A DNA stretch of 64,000 nucleotides from Saccharothrix tamanrassetensis (lineage in GTDB: Bacteria > Actinomycetota > Actinomycetes > Mycobacteriales > Pseudonocardiaceae): assembly GCF_014203665.1 (NCBI RefSeq), contig NZ_JACHJN010000007.1, positions 61,964 to 125,963 on the forward strand, read 5' to 3'. This document shows positions 26,369 to 36,000 of the stretch, piece by piece. How positions within the stretch are numbered: position 1 is the first letter of the stretch; the number at the start of each line of letters is the position of its first letter. The notes below the pieces were generated by a model, which was not told the origin of the DNA, did not search any database, and saw only the letters and a list, made by a program, of their open reading frames with translations. A program made the translations under genes and the position numbers.

Positions 26369-27208
26369 GTGGAGTCCCGCGAGGCCGTGGACCGGCAGGT
26401 CAAGTTCGGCACGGCACGGCTCGCACCGGGCCCGTACCGCCCGACCGGCTGGCTGCTCACGGTCGACGGCACCCTCCAGTCCTATGTGGACCTGGCGGAT
26501 CCGACCTATCTGCACATGCCGTACGCCGCGTGGGCCGCCCGAGTGCTGGACCTGCACTGGCCCGCCGGCCAGCCGGTGTCGGCCCTGCAGGTCGGCGGAG
26601 GTGGCTTCACCATCGCGAGGTACCTGGCCGCGACCCGTCCGGGCTCGCTCCAAACGGTCTACGAACTGGACGGCCCGCTGGTCGACCTCGTGCGCTCGCA
26701 CCTGGACCTGGACACGATCGCCGACCTCCAGGTGCGCGTCGAAGACGGCGAGGCGGGGATCGAACGCACCCCCGACGCCACCGCCGACGTGGTGGTCATG
26801 GACGTCTTCCAGGCGGGCACCGTGACGATCCACCTGGCCGCCGTCGAGTTCCTGCGCGAGATCGCCAGGGTCCTCCGCCCCGACGGCCTCTACCTGGGCA
26901 ACATGTGGTCCGCGCCGGACATGGCCCTGCCGCTGCGCGCCGTGGCGTCCCTGGCCGAGGTGTTCCCGCACGTCGTGCTCCTCGCCGAACCGGGGCTGCT
27001 GCTGGGGAAGCGGGCGGGCAACGTGGTCCTGGCCGCCTCCGGCCGCGAGTTGCCGCACCGGGACCTCACCACGTGGGCGGAGGCCGGCGGCAACCGCGTG
27101 TTCCGCCTCTCGGCCACCCAGCTGGCGGCCTTCCGCGGTGTGGCGCCGCCGCTGACCGCCGAGCACCCGGCAGGTGTCGTCACCGCCGTGCCCCGCTGGG
27201 CGCTGTGA
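26369..27208 (+). CDS. Spermidine synthase-like methyltransferase-fold protein
   Basis: The 279-residue soluble protein matches the spermidine-synthase superfamily: SALQVGGGGFTIARYL nucleotide loop near residue 75, acidic YELDGPLVDL, and VVVMDVFQAG in place of the D[AS]D catalytic strand. Many actinobacterial members are not true polyamine enzymes, and the decarboxylated-SAM and putrescine residues are not clear here. I would therefore call it spermidine-synthase-like only. Single gene, ended by a 12-bp hairpin shared with the convergent oxidoreductase. Confidence 0.75.
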   Translation: MESREAVDRQVKFGTARLAPGPYRPTGWLLTVDGTLQSYVDLADPTYLHMPYAAWAARVLDLHWPAGQPVSALQVGGGGFTIARYLAATRPGSLQTVYELDGPLVDLVRSHLDLDTIADLQVRVEDGEAGIERTPDATADVVVMDVFQAGTVTIHLAAVEFLREIARVLRPDGLYLGNMWSAPDMALPLRAVASLAEVFPHVVLLAEPGLLLGKRAGNVVLAASGRELPHRDLTTWAEAGGNRVFRLSATQLAAFRGVAPPLTAEHPAGVVTAVPRWAL

Positions 27209-27247
27209 TCACCGTCCCCCGACACCACCCGGTTCCGGCCACCGATC

Positions 27248-27275
27248 GGATCGGTGCCGTCGTCGGCACCGATCC
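27248..27275. terminator. Bidirectional terminator
   Basis: GGATCGGTGCCG pairs perfectly with CGGCACCGATCC around TCGT, between two converging genes. Confidence 0.8.
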
Positions 27276-27283
27276 GGAAGGCT

Positions 27284-28264
27284 TCAGCGGCTCTCCGGGT
27301 AGTCGACGTATCCCTCCGCCCCACCCCGGTAGTACGTGACAGGGTCGCCGGTCGCGAGCTCGCGGCCCAGGGCGAACCTGGCGACCAGGTCCGGGTTGGC
27401 GATGTAGTGCGTGGCGAACGAGACCGCGTCGGCTGATCCGGCCGCGATGGCCGCGTCCGCCGATTCGCGGTCGAAGCCGAGGTTGGCGATCAGCGGGCCG
27501 TCGAACCGCCGGCGGTACCGGTCGATCGAGTCGACGTCCGGGGTGTCGGTCTCGCTGCCGCGCAGGTGCAGGTACGCCACCGTGTGGTCGTTCAGCTCGG
27601 TCACGTACTCGTCGTAGGCGGTCAGCGTCTCCTCGTCCGGGACGAAGTTCTCCGTCGTGGACCAGTACGGGGACAGGCGGACACCGACGCAGCGGCCGGC
27701 CCACTGCCCGGCCACCGCGTCGACCACCTCGAACAGCAACCGCCCGCGATCAGTGCCGTAGACGTCGGTGCGGTGGTTCACCCTGGCGTTGAGGAACTGC
27801 GGCAGCAGGAACGGCCCCACGGCGTGCACTTCCACGCCGTCGAACCCGGCACGACGGGCGTTCGCGGCGGCTGCGGCGAAGTCCGCGATCGTGGCCTCGA
27901 TGTCCTCGGTGGACATACCGTCCGGTGTCATCGGGCCGCCGTGCCACAGTTGCAGCACGATCCGGCCGCCCAACGCGTGCACCACGTCGGTGACCCGCCG
28001 CCACGCCGTGACCTGCTCCTCCCGGTAGATGCCCGGCACGTCGTCGAAGCTGATCGCCCGCTCGCTGATCCACGTGCCCTCGGTGACGATCAGGCCCGCG
28101 GTCGCCCGCTGGCCGTAGTAGGCGGCGTGCAGTTCCGTGGGCACGAGCAGGTCGTTCGCCGCCCTCGCCCGCGTGATCGGAGCCATCACCACCCGGTTGG
28201 GCAGCCGGAGATCCCCCAGTTCCACCGGGCTCAGCAGGGCTTGGCGGGTTGTGATGTCGGTCAT
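27284..28264 (-). CDS. Old Yellow Enzyme-like flavin oxidoreductase, atypical active site
   Basis: The 326-residue TIM-barrel protein has the OYE start LSPVELGDLRLPNRVVMAPITR and the FNHRTD-type segment NHRTDVYG. Three features differ from the family. The HGANGY active-site segment reads HAVGPF, replacing the substrate-binding Asn by Gly and the proton-donating Tyr by Phe. WHxGR reads WHGGP. The loop of roughly 35-40 residues that usually follows is nearly absent, which explains the short length. Flavin binding may remain, but ordinary ene-reduction is doubtful. It diverges from an ECF sigma factor that may regulate it. Confidence 0.8.
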   Translation of the reverse strand: MTDITTRQALLSPVELGDLRLPNRVVMAPITRARAANDLLVPTELHAAYYGQRATAGLIVTEGTWISERAISFDDVPGIYREEQVTAWRRVTDVVHALGGRIVLQLWHGGPMTPDGMSTEDIEATIADFAAAAANARRAGFDGVEVHAVGPFLLPQFLNARVNHRTDVYGTDRGRLLFEVVDAVAGQWAGRCVGVRLSPYWSTTENFVPDEETLTAYDEYVTELNDHTVAYLHLRGSETDTPDVDSIDRYRRRFDGPLIANLGFDRESADAAIAAGSADAVSFATHYIANPDLVARFALGRELATGDPVTYYRGGAEGYVDYPESR

Positions 28265-28342
28265 CGGAAGAGGTCTCCCTGTCACGTCGGTCGCGTTTCC
28301 ACCGTCATCACGTCGACGCGGGGCGAACGGGAAAGGTGACCG

Positions 28343-29212
28343 ATGGACGAGTTGGCGGAGCGCTTCGACAGCCACCGCGGCCTGCTGCTCGGGGTCGCCT
28401 ACCGGATGCTCGGGTCGGTCGCCGAGGCCGAGGACGCGGTGCAGGAGACCTGGTTGCGGCTGAGCCGGGTCGACGCGGACGAGGTGGACAACCTGGCGGC
28501 GTGGCTGCGCACCGTCGTGTCGCGGGTGTGCCTGGACGTCCTGCGCGCCCGCCGGTCCCGGCCCGAGGAGCCGGTCGGGCAGCGGGTGCCCGACCGGGCG
28601 TCCGACGCCGACCCGGAGCGGGACGCACTGCTGGCCGAGTCGGTGGGCCGGGCGCTGCTCGTCGTGCTGGACGCCCTCGCACCCGCCGAGCGGGTCGCGT
28701 TCGTGCTGCACGACCTGTTCGCCGTGCCGTTCGACCGGATCGCGCCCATCCTCGGGCGCACCTCGGCGACGACCAAGAAGCTGGCCAGCCGGGCGCGGCT
28801 GCGGGTGAAGGGCACGCCACTGCTGCCGGACGCCGAGCTCGCCCGGCACCGGCACGTGGTCGAGGCGTTCCTGGCCGCCGCGCGCGGCGGTGATCTCGCC
28901 GGGCTGCTCGCCGTGCTGGCGCCGGACGTGGTGCGGGTGGCCGACCCGGCGACCGTGCCGCCGGGGACGCCGATCGTGGTCCGGGGTGCGCGTCGCGTGG
29001 CGACGGAGACGGTCGTCCTGGCCGCGAAGTCCCGCTACGCCGAACCCGCGCTGGTGGACGGGACCGTGGGCGCGGTCGTCGCACCGCACGGACGGCTGCA
29101 CCTCGCGCTCGTCATCGCCGTCGAGGACGACCGGGTCACCCGGTTCGAGGTGATCGCCGACCCGAAGCGGCTGGCCCGGATGGAGTTCGCCGTACTCGCC
29201 CGATCGTGGTGA
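28343..29212 (+). CDS. ECF sigma factor with SnoaL-like C-terminal domain (SigJ/ECF41-like)
   Basis: The 289-residue protein has sigma region 2 (YRMLGSVAEAEDAVQETWLR, residues 19-38), region 4 (PAERVAFVLHDLFAVPFDRI, about 110-130) and a C-terminal SnoaL/NTF2-like domain of about 115 residues. This is the layout of the SigJ/ECF41 group, in which the fused C-terminal domain takes the place of an anti-sigma factor. The usual DGGGK motif of that group is not present (VADPATV occupies the place), so signal binding may differ. Such sigma factors often control an adjacent oxidoreductase, here the divergent OYE-like gene 78 bases away. Confidence 0.88.
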   Translation: MDELAERFDSHRGLLLGVAYRMLGSVAEAEDAVQETWLRLSRVDADEVDNLAAWLRTVVSRVCLDVLRARRSRPEEPVGQRVPDRASDADPERDALLAESVGRALLVVLDALAPAERVAFVLHDLFAVPFDRIAPILGRTSATTKKLASRARLRVKGTPLLPDAELARHRHVVEAFLAAARGGDLAGLLAVLAPDVVRVADPATVPPGTPIVVRGARRVATETVVLAAKSRYAEPALVDGTVGAVVAPHGRLHLALVIAVEDDRVTRFEVIADPKRLARMEFAVLARSW

Positions 29213-29258
29213 CCGGTGCGTTCCGACCGGCCGGAGAACCGAAGACGAAATAAATGAA

Positions 29259-29279
29259 GAGGAAGTCCGACGCTTCCTC
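29259..29279 (+). terminator. Possible terminator after ECF sigma gene
   Basis: GAGGAAG and CTTCCTC form a 7-bp stem with a seven-base loop in an AT-richer patch 47 bases past the stop. Confidence 0.4.
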
Positions 29280-29448
29280 GGGGAAGAAAAGCGAGGGGTC
29301 CTCGGCGAGGGTGCGGCCAGGTCGTCGAAGAACGGTTGCGCCGGATGAACCATCGACCCGGCGGACCGCCCGGTTCCAGCGGAAACGGAGTGGAAACTTC
29401 CGCACCGTTCCGCTCCGGCGCGGACCGGGAGATCAATACCATGGGAGC

Positions 29449-30090
29449 GTGAGCGATTCGTCCCCTCCGCCTGCCAGATCAGTCGTGATCACGTTGTTCG
29501 CGGTCGCCGCGTGCGCGGTGGTCGGCGCTTCCGCGCTGACCGTCGCCGCCGTCGCGAACGCCGGCCCCGGTCGGGGCGGTCCGGTGGCCGACGGCGACCG
29601 CACGTCGCCGACCCCGCGCACCTCCTCGACGCGCGCCGCCGGCCCGCCGATCTGCCTGATCGGCTCGTGGCGCTCCGCGGAGGAGCAGTCCATGGTCAAG
29701 TTCTACACCGACGCGGACCCGATCCTGTTCACCAGTTCCGGGCGGCGGTACGAGTTCCGGCCGGACGGCACCGGCGTCGAGCGGCAGGACAACGTCGTGC
29801 TCACCGGCAGCCACCAGGGCAACGAACTGCGCATCGTGGCCAACGGCACGGTCGAGTTCAAGTGGAGCGCGACCGACAAGCAGATCACGTACCTCGCCCG
29901 CACGGCGACGACGATCACGTACTCCTTCTACGACCAGCGGGGACTGCTCTCCACCGTGCCGCAGGAGGTGAAACCGGACCTGAACGAAGTGGACGACTAC
30001 GCGTGCGAGGGCACCCAGGCCGTCGAGACCAACCCGACCGGCTACCGGGCGCTCTGGGTGCGCACGGACGGATCAGGGGTGTACGGCTGA
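29449..30090 (+). CDS. Membrane-anchored extracytoplasmic protein of unknown function
   Basis: The 213-residue protein has one N-terminal hydrophobic anchor (VVITLFAVAACAVVGASALTV region), a Thr/Pro/Arg linker, and a C-terminal beta-rich domain (YEFRPDGTGVERQDN, ITYSFYDQRGLL) that recalls lipocalin-like proteins, with Cys near both ends of the domain. No family is assigned. Start GTG at 29449 is the last in-frame start before the anchor; the region upstream is basic and looks noncoding. Its stop overlaps the ATG of the protease gene (TGATG), so the two are coupled. Confidence 0.55.
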   Translation: MSDSSPPPARSVVITLFAVAACAVVGASALTVAAVANAGPGRGGPVADGDRTSPTPRTSSTRAAGPPICLIGSWRSAEEQSMVKFYTDADPILFTSSGRRYEFRPDGTGVERQDNVVLTGSHQGNELRIVANGTVEFKWSATDKQITYLARTATTITYSFYDQRGLLSTVPQEVKPDLNEVDDYACEGTQAVETNPTGYRALWVRTDGSGVYG

Positions 30091-31919
30091 TGGCGCGGGT
30101 GAAGGCACTGCTCGGCGCGGTCGCGCTGCTGGCGCTGGCCCCGCTGCCCGCCGCCGCGCAGCCGTCCAGCCCGGAGGAACGGGCCGCCGCCGTGGCGCGA
30201 CCGGGCATCGTGTTCATCGCGGTGACCTGGCACGGTTGGGTGCGCGACAAGCGGACCGGTGAGGTGTTCGGCGGAACCGGCGGCTACGAGGTCAAGACTT
30301 CCTGCAGCGGCGCGGTGATCAGCCCGGACGGCTACGTCGCGACCGCCAGCCACTGCGTCCACACCGGACCGCTGGGCGGTGGCGGCGCGCTGTTCGAGGC
30401 GGCCATCGCCGACCTGGCCAAGACCGGGCGGGTGCGCGACCCGGCGAAGGCGCGCACCGAGTTCGCCGAGCACGGCCAGGCCGAGGGCGCCGCACCGGAC
30501 AGCACCGTCGACCGCAGGATCCAGGTGGAACGGATGGTGACGCGCGACTCCGAGCAGGTCCGCGACGTCGCGCCCGCCACCGTGGTCGACCTGGTGGCCC
30601 CCGCCGACGGCGACGTGGCGGTGCTGAAGATCCCGCGCGAACACCTGCCTTCGATCGAGCTGCGCCAGGACCAGACGCCGGTCGGCACCCCGATCCTGGC
30701 CATCGGCTACCCCGGCTCGACCGACCGGACGGTCGACCCGAGCCTGGAGCCCAGCAACAAGAACGGCCAGATCTCCGCCCGCCGCACCCAGTCCGGTCGG
30801 CCGTTCTACGAGTTCAGCGCCGCCGCCACGCACGGCATGAGCGGCGGGCCGGTGGTCGACATGCAGGGCGGCGTGGTCGCCCTGATCAGCCAGGGCTCGC
30901 CGGGCGAGACGCAGTCGTTCAACTTCGCCGCGTCGTCCCAGACGCTCGTGGAGGTGTTGAAGGGCAAGGAGATCACCGTCGGTGTCGGTCAGCACGACCG
31001 GGACTACCGGACCGGGCTCGACCGGTACTTCGAGGGCGACTACGACGGCGCGGTGGAGTACCTCGACGCCGCGCTGGCGGGCTCGCCGGGTCACCAGCAG
31101 GCCGCCGAGTACCGGCGGTCGGCGGCGGACAAGGGCGGCAAGCCCGGCAGCTCGCCGACCACGCTGCTCGTCGTGTTCGCGGTGCTGTGCGGCGGGATCG
31201 CGGTGGCCACGGCGACGGCGGGCACGGCGATCGCGCTGACCCGGCGCAAGCGCCTCGCCGCCGCAGCCGACGCCGATGCGGGTACGGGTGGCGGATCCGG
31301 CTCGGCCGGCGAAGCGGCCCTGGCCGGTGTCGGCAGCCCCGGAGTCAGCAGCCCTCGGGTCGGCACGCCCGCAGTCGGTGCACAGGGTTGGTCCGGTGGG
31401 CCGGGCCTGGGCTCCGGGCCGGGAACGCCCGCGGGCGGCTACCCGCCGTTCGGCACGCCGCCCGGCGGAACGCCACAGGCCACCGCAATGCGCACGCCAT
31501 CCGGCGGAACGCCACAGGCCTCGCCGATGGGCACGCCGTCCGGAGGAATGCCGCCGCCGGCACCGACGGGCACGCCGCCTGCCGGGCCGCCACCCGCCCC
31601 ACCGATGGGCACCCCGCCCGGCGGAATGCACCCGGCGGCGCCGGGCACGCCACCGGGCGGTCTGTACCCGTTCACGACGGCCCCCGCCACGCCGGCGGGC
31701 GGTGTGCCGTCGGTCGACGCACAGCCCACGACGCCGGCGAGGATGCCGCCACCGGTCGCGTCCCCGGTCACCGAGACCAGGCACGCGCCGCTCGACCTGC
31801 CGGTGCTACCAGTCGTTCCCGGCGGTGACCCGGAGCGCGACGGCCAGGCCGATCCAGGCGTCGACCAGGCCGACCAGCGAGACGGCGCCGACCACGGTGG
31901 CGAAGACCAGCGCGGCTGA
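30090..31919 (+). CDS. Membrane-anchored trypsin-like serine protease with Pro/Gly-rich tail
   Basis: The 609-residue protein has a signal peptide (ending AAAQ) and a chymotrypsin-fold protease with His in TASHCVH near 90, Asp in GDVAVLKI near 175 and Ser in HGMSGGPVV near 250. A short TPR-like helical region follows (YFEGDYDGAVEYLDAAL), then a membrane helix near 355-380 and a long tail of GTPxGGxPxA-type repeats. The tail would lie in the cytoplasm if the signal peptide is cleaved. The last 38 or so codons run antisense through a P-type ATPase relic and may not be the ancestral end. The extracytoplasmic protease may act with the upstream anchored protein. Confidence 0.8.
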   Translation: MARVKALLGAVALLALAPLPAAAQPSSPEERAAAVARPGIVFIAVTWHGWVRDKRTGEVFGGTGGYEVKTSCSGAVISPDGYVATASHCVHTGPLGGGGALFEAAIADLAKTGRVRDPAKARTEFAEHGQAEGAAPDSTVDRRIQVERMVTRDSEQVRDVAPATVVDLVAPADGDVAVLKIPREHLPSIELRQDQTPVGTPILAIGYPGSTDRTVDPSLEPSNKNGQISARRTQSGRPFYEFSAAATHGMSGGPVVDMQGGVVALISQGSPGETQSFNFAASSQTLVEVLKGKEITVGVGQHDRDYRTGLDRYFEGDYDGAVEYLDAALAGSPGHQQAAEYRRSAADKGGKPGSSPTTLLVVFAVLCGGIAVATATAGTAIALTRRKRLAAAADADAGTGGGSGSAGEAALAGVGSPGVSSPRVGTPAVGAQGWSGGPGLGSGPGTPAGGYPPFGTPPGGTPQATAMRTPSGGTPQASPMGTPSGGMPPPAPTGTPPAGPPPAPPMGTPPGGMHPAAPGTPPGGLYPFTTAPATPAGGVPSVDAQPTTPARMPPPVASPVTETRHAPLDLPVLPVVPGGDPERDGQADPGVDQADQRDGADHGGEDQRG

Positions 31920-31978
31920 GTCCTCCCAGGGGCGATGACGAGCACCATCAGCGAGATCCAGCGCAGCAGCTCGTACGG
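31806..31978 (-). pseudogene. Relic of a P-type ATPase membrane region
   Basis: On the minus strand 31972-31928 reads ELLRWISLMVLVIAP, matching the P-type ATPase of this window at 13 of 15 residues and 41 of 45 bases (7186-7230). A one-base shift at 31928 moves the frame to hydrophobic sequence containing SLVGLV, weakly like the ATPase GLVGMV helix, ending at a TAG at 31806-31808. Nothing else of the gene remains nearby. The second half could instead be unrelated. Confidence 0.6.
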
Positions 31979-32005
31979 TGCCCGGGAAGCGAAATCCGGG
32001 CACCG
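31976..32005. terminator. Hairpin between convergent protease and FHA genes
   Basis: CGGTGCCCGG and CCGGGCACCG form a 10-bp stem with a ten-base loop. Confidence 0.6.
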
Positions 32006-32031
32006 CCGGGAGTTCTCGGCTCCAGCGGAGG

Positions 32032-32862
32032 CTAGTGAGCGGCCGGATCGCCCGGCGAGCCTTGCGGGGGCGGAACCTTCCGACCGCGGGCCGCCCGCTC
32101 CACCTCGGCCAGGTCCGCCGAGGTGACCAGCCGGGTCTCCGCCGCCCGGCGGGCGACCGCGAACCGGATGTTCTGCAGCCGCCCCACGTGCGGCGCGAGG
32201 AACGGGTCGTCGGACACCCCGAACGCGATCGCCGAGATGGCCCGGATCGCGTCGTCCACCCGTTGCGGGCGCTGGAGGTTCCAGGTGTAGCCGTGCCACT
32301 GCCGGACCCGTTCGAAGATCTCCTTGTTCGACGGCGGGCGCGGGTAGTCGTCGTTGCCCGCGAGCCACGGTTCGCACAGCGCCAGCGCGACGAACCAGTC
32401 CCGGCCGCCCCGCACCAGTCCCGGGCCCTTCTCGGTGTCCAGGCCCTCCGGCTGGAACGGCGTCGCCGAGGGAGCGGGCTCGACGTCGATGTTGACCACC
32501 AGGTCGGTGAAACCCTGCTCGCCCTGCCGCCCCAGCAACAGCACGAGCTGGTTCTCGCCCGCGTCCAGCAGCGCCGACATCGACCGGGCCAGGATCACCC
32601 GCCGCGCGCCGCCGGGCGCGTCGAACAGGCTCGACAGCTGGGCCTCCCCCGCGCCGAGCCAGTGCAGCGTCACGGTGTCGGTGCCCACCACCAGTTCGCC
32701 GACCAGCCGCGAGACGTGCGGCGCGCAGTCCGGCAGCGCCAGCGCGACCCGTCCCGGTCCGGTCCGCACAGCGGCGTGCGGAGCCCGTCCGAACAGCAGC
32801 GACTCCCCCGGCCGCAACACCACCGAGCCAGTCCCTGACCCGCGTACCACGACCCGCGGCAT
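32032..32862 (-). CDS. FHA-like domain protein
   Basis: The 276-residue protein begins with an FHA-type beta sandwich: LRPGESLLFGRAPHAAVR, then HVSRLVGELV and a final strand ending near residue 100. FHA domains bind phosphothreonine peptides; the GR and SR positions are present. The C-terminal 150 residues are helical, with EIFERVRQWHGYTWNLQRPQ, and are not recognised. GAGGAGG lies a few bases before the ATG. It is 160 bases downstream of the giant kinase gene on the same strand, so it is a plausible substrate or adaptor of that kinase. Confidence 0.75.
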   Translation of the reverse strand: MPRVVVRGSGTGSVVLRPGESLLFGRAPHAAVRTGPGRVALALPDCAPHVSRLVGELVVGTDTVTLHWLGAGEAQLSSLFDAPGGARRVILARSMSALLDAGENQLVLLLGRQGEQGFTDLVVNIDVEPAPSATPFQPEGLDTEKGPGLVRGGRDWFVALALCEPWLAGNDDYPRPPSNKEIFERVRQWHGYTWNLQRPQRVDDAIRAISAIAFGVSDDPFLAPHVGRLQNIRFAVARRAAETRLVTSADLAEVERAARGRKVPPPQGSPGDPAAH

Positions 32863-33022
32863 CGCACCCTCCTCAGCTCGGCGGTGCCACCGCACCCCCT
32901 GCGGGACGAACGCATCCCGCCGGACCGGTACCCGGCACACCCGACTACCCGGCCGACCGGCGCAAGCCGCGCCGGTCGACGCCTTCACGGCCGCGCGGAA
33001 CGCACCGCACGACCGTTCGCGC

Positions 33023-36000
33023 TCAGTTCGGACAGGTCGGCGGCGCGCCCCGGTCGGGACCGAGCGCCCCCCACTCGTCGGCCAGCGTGTCCCGGTCCAG
33101 CAGCCCGCACAGCACCTTGCTGCCGTGCGCCGGGTCCAGGTCCCACAGCCGTGCCACGCCCTCCGCCCCGGCACTCGCGACGCGCCCGCCGGTCGAGTCG
33201 AACGCGACGTCGTTGAGCTGGTCCTCGTGCCGGTCCAGCCGGGCCAGCGGCCGTCCGCTCGCGCTGTCCCACAGCCGCACCGCGGTGTCCTGGCCGGCCG
33301 CCGCGATGGTCCGCCCGTCCGGGCTGAACGCGACCCGCCGCACGGTCGAGTCGCTGCCGGTGAGCGGGTCGAGCTGGTGCCCGTCGCGCACCCGCCACCG
33401 CCGCACCACCCGGTCCGAGCCGGCGGTGGCCAGCATCGCGCCGTCCGGGCTGAACTCGGCGTCGATCGCGATGCCCTGGTGGCCGGGCAGGATGGTCCAC
33501 TCCGCACCGGGGTCGACCAGGTTCCACAGCCCGACCTTGCCCCCGGACAGCGTCACGGCCAGGGTCCGGCCGTCCGGGCTGAACGCGATCCCGTTGGGGT
33601 AGTTGTGCTCGGTCTGGCCGGGCTCCTCGTTGCGCTCCTCCGCACGGGTCGGCCGGCGCAGCGGCGACGCCGACAGGTCGGACGCCTTGAGCAGCAGCAG
33701 CTCGTCGCGGTCCTCCTCGGAGGCGATCGGCGCGCGTCCGGCGACCGCGATCAGCTCGCCGTCCGGGCTGTACCGGACCGCGGTGAACACGGTGCCGGGC
33801 CGGCTGAACCGGCGCAGCTCGGTGCCGTCGGCCTTCCACACCACCAACGTGCCGTCCTCGCCCGCGGTGACCAACTCGTCGCCGTCGGGGTGGAACGCGA
33901 CGTCGAAGACCGTGCCCCGGTGCGCCGGGATCCGTTTCACCAGGTCGCTCTTGGCGCTGTCCCACAGGTGCAGCGTGCCGTCGCCGTCGACCGACGCGAG
34001 CAGGTCGCCCCCGGGCTGGAACGCCACCGCGATCATGGCGTTCGCCCGGTTGCCCAGCGACGAGCGCAGCAGCGACCACACGGTCACCTCGCCCGCGGAG
34101 TTCACGCCGAGCAGCGTGTGCCCGTCACCGGCCAACGCCACGCCGAAGGTGGTCACCGACCGGGTCGCCAGCCGCGCCACGTTCACCCCGCTGGCCGGAT
34201 CCCACGCGAACACGGTGGTGCCGATGCCGCTGCCGACCAGGGTCGACCCGTCCGCGCTGAACGCGACCGAGCTGAACCCGCCCTCGGAGCTGGACAGCAC
34301 GTGCCGCTGGGTCCACTGGGCGGTGTCCCACACCCGCACGGTGTAGTCCATGGACGCGCTGGCCATCGTCCTGCCGTCCGGGCTGAACGCCATCGCCGAC
34401 ACGTTCGCCGTGTGCCCGGTCAGCGTGGCCACCAGCGCGCCGTCGCTCACCCGGTGCACCTCCACGTTCTGCTCGGCGGTGGTCGCGAGCAGCCCGGACC
34501 CGGGGTGGTAGGCCATCATGATCGACGGCGACGCCTGGAACACGGACAGCTCGGTCCACTTCTCGACGTCCCAGATCACCACGCCCTTGTCCGTCAGCGC
34601 GGCGAGCGTCCTGCCGTCCCCGGCCATCGCGGTGTCGATGGCGACGCCGGGCAGCCGCTTGACCAGCTTGCGCTCCTCGACGTCCCAGACCGTCACGTTC
34701 TGCTTGGTCGGGTTCGCCACCGCGAGCAGCTTCCCGTCCACGCTCATCGACACGGTCCGGTACCAGCCGCCCGAGTCGTCCAGCACGGCCAGCTGACGCC
34801 GGTTCGGCACGTCCCACAGGCGCAGCGTGCCGTCGTTGCCGCCGGTCGCCGCGACCTTGCCGTCGCCGCTCACCGCCACCGACGAGATCGGGCCCTCGTG
34901 GCCGGTCATCCGTCCCCGGTAGCTGTCGGACTGGACGGCGAGCAGCGCGCTGCGCGCTTCGACGGTGTCCCCGGCCTGCCACCCGCCGAGCGCGGTGAGC
35001 GCGGCGCGGCGCGGGTCGACGCCACCCGCCTGCGCCGCCTCGGCGGCCAGTTGCCGGGACAGGCCCAGCTGCCGGGACGAGTCGGCCCGGTCGCGCTCCG
35101 CGTTCGCCTTCCGCTGCGACTGGGTGGCCACGACCACCGCGCCCGACGCGACGAGCAGCAGCACGCTCAGCGCGGCGACCAGCGCCCGCAGCCGCCGCGT
35201 CCGCTTGCGCGCGGCGACCTGGCCCGCCTGTTCCGCCGCGTTGGAGCGGACCAGGAACTCCTGCTCGACGGGCTGCAGGCGGACCCGGTCGCGGGCGGTG
35301 TCCAGCCACGACGTGAGCGCCGCGAGCCGCACGCCCCGGTACAGGTCGTCGGCGTGCTGCCCGGACTCGGCCCACACCCGGACCGCGTCGGTGAACCGGC
35401 GGTGCTGGATCAGGCCGGCGCGGTCCTCGTCGATCCAGCCGCGCAGCCGGGGCCAGGCGGTGAGCAGCGCCTCGTGGCTCAGCCGGGCGCCCGTGCCGTC
35501 CACGGTGACCAGCCGGGCGGTGATCAGGTAGTCCACGATGGCCGGCGCGGGCAGCTCGCGCGGGTCGACCCGCCGGCGGACCGCCGTGCCGTCGTCGAAC
35601 ACCGTGACCATGCGCAGCAGCGTGGTGCGCAGCAACTGCCGGCCGGCCGGGTCGAGCCGGTCGTGGATCTCCTCGGCGGTGCGGGACACCGCGCCGTCGA
35701 TCCCGCCGACCCGGCGGTACGCGGCCAGCGTCAGCACGTCGCCCTCGCGGTGGTTCCACGTCTCGCGCAGGGCGTGCGCGAGACGGGGCAGCGCACCGGG
35801 GTCGTAGCCGATCTCGCCGCGCACGCCGAGGTCGGCGATGAGCCGTTCCGGCAGGCCGGGTTCGACCTCCAGGCCCGCGTCCCGGGCCGGGGTGACGATC
35901 GCCTGCCGCAGTTCGGTGGCGTCCATCGGGCCGAGCAGCACGGGCGCGTTCAGGGCCGGCCGCAGCGGGGCCAGCTCGATGCACCGGTCGACCAGGTCGG

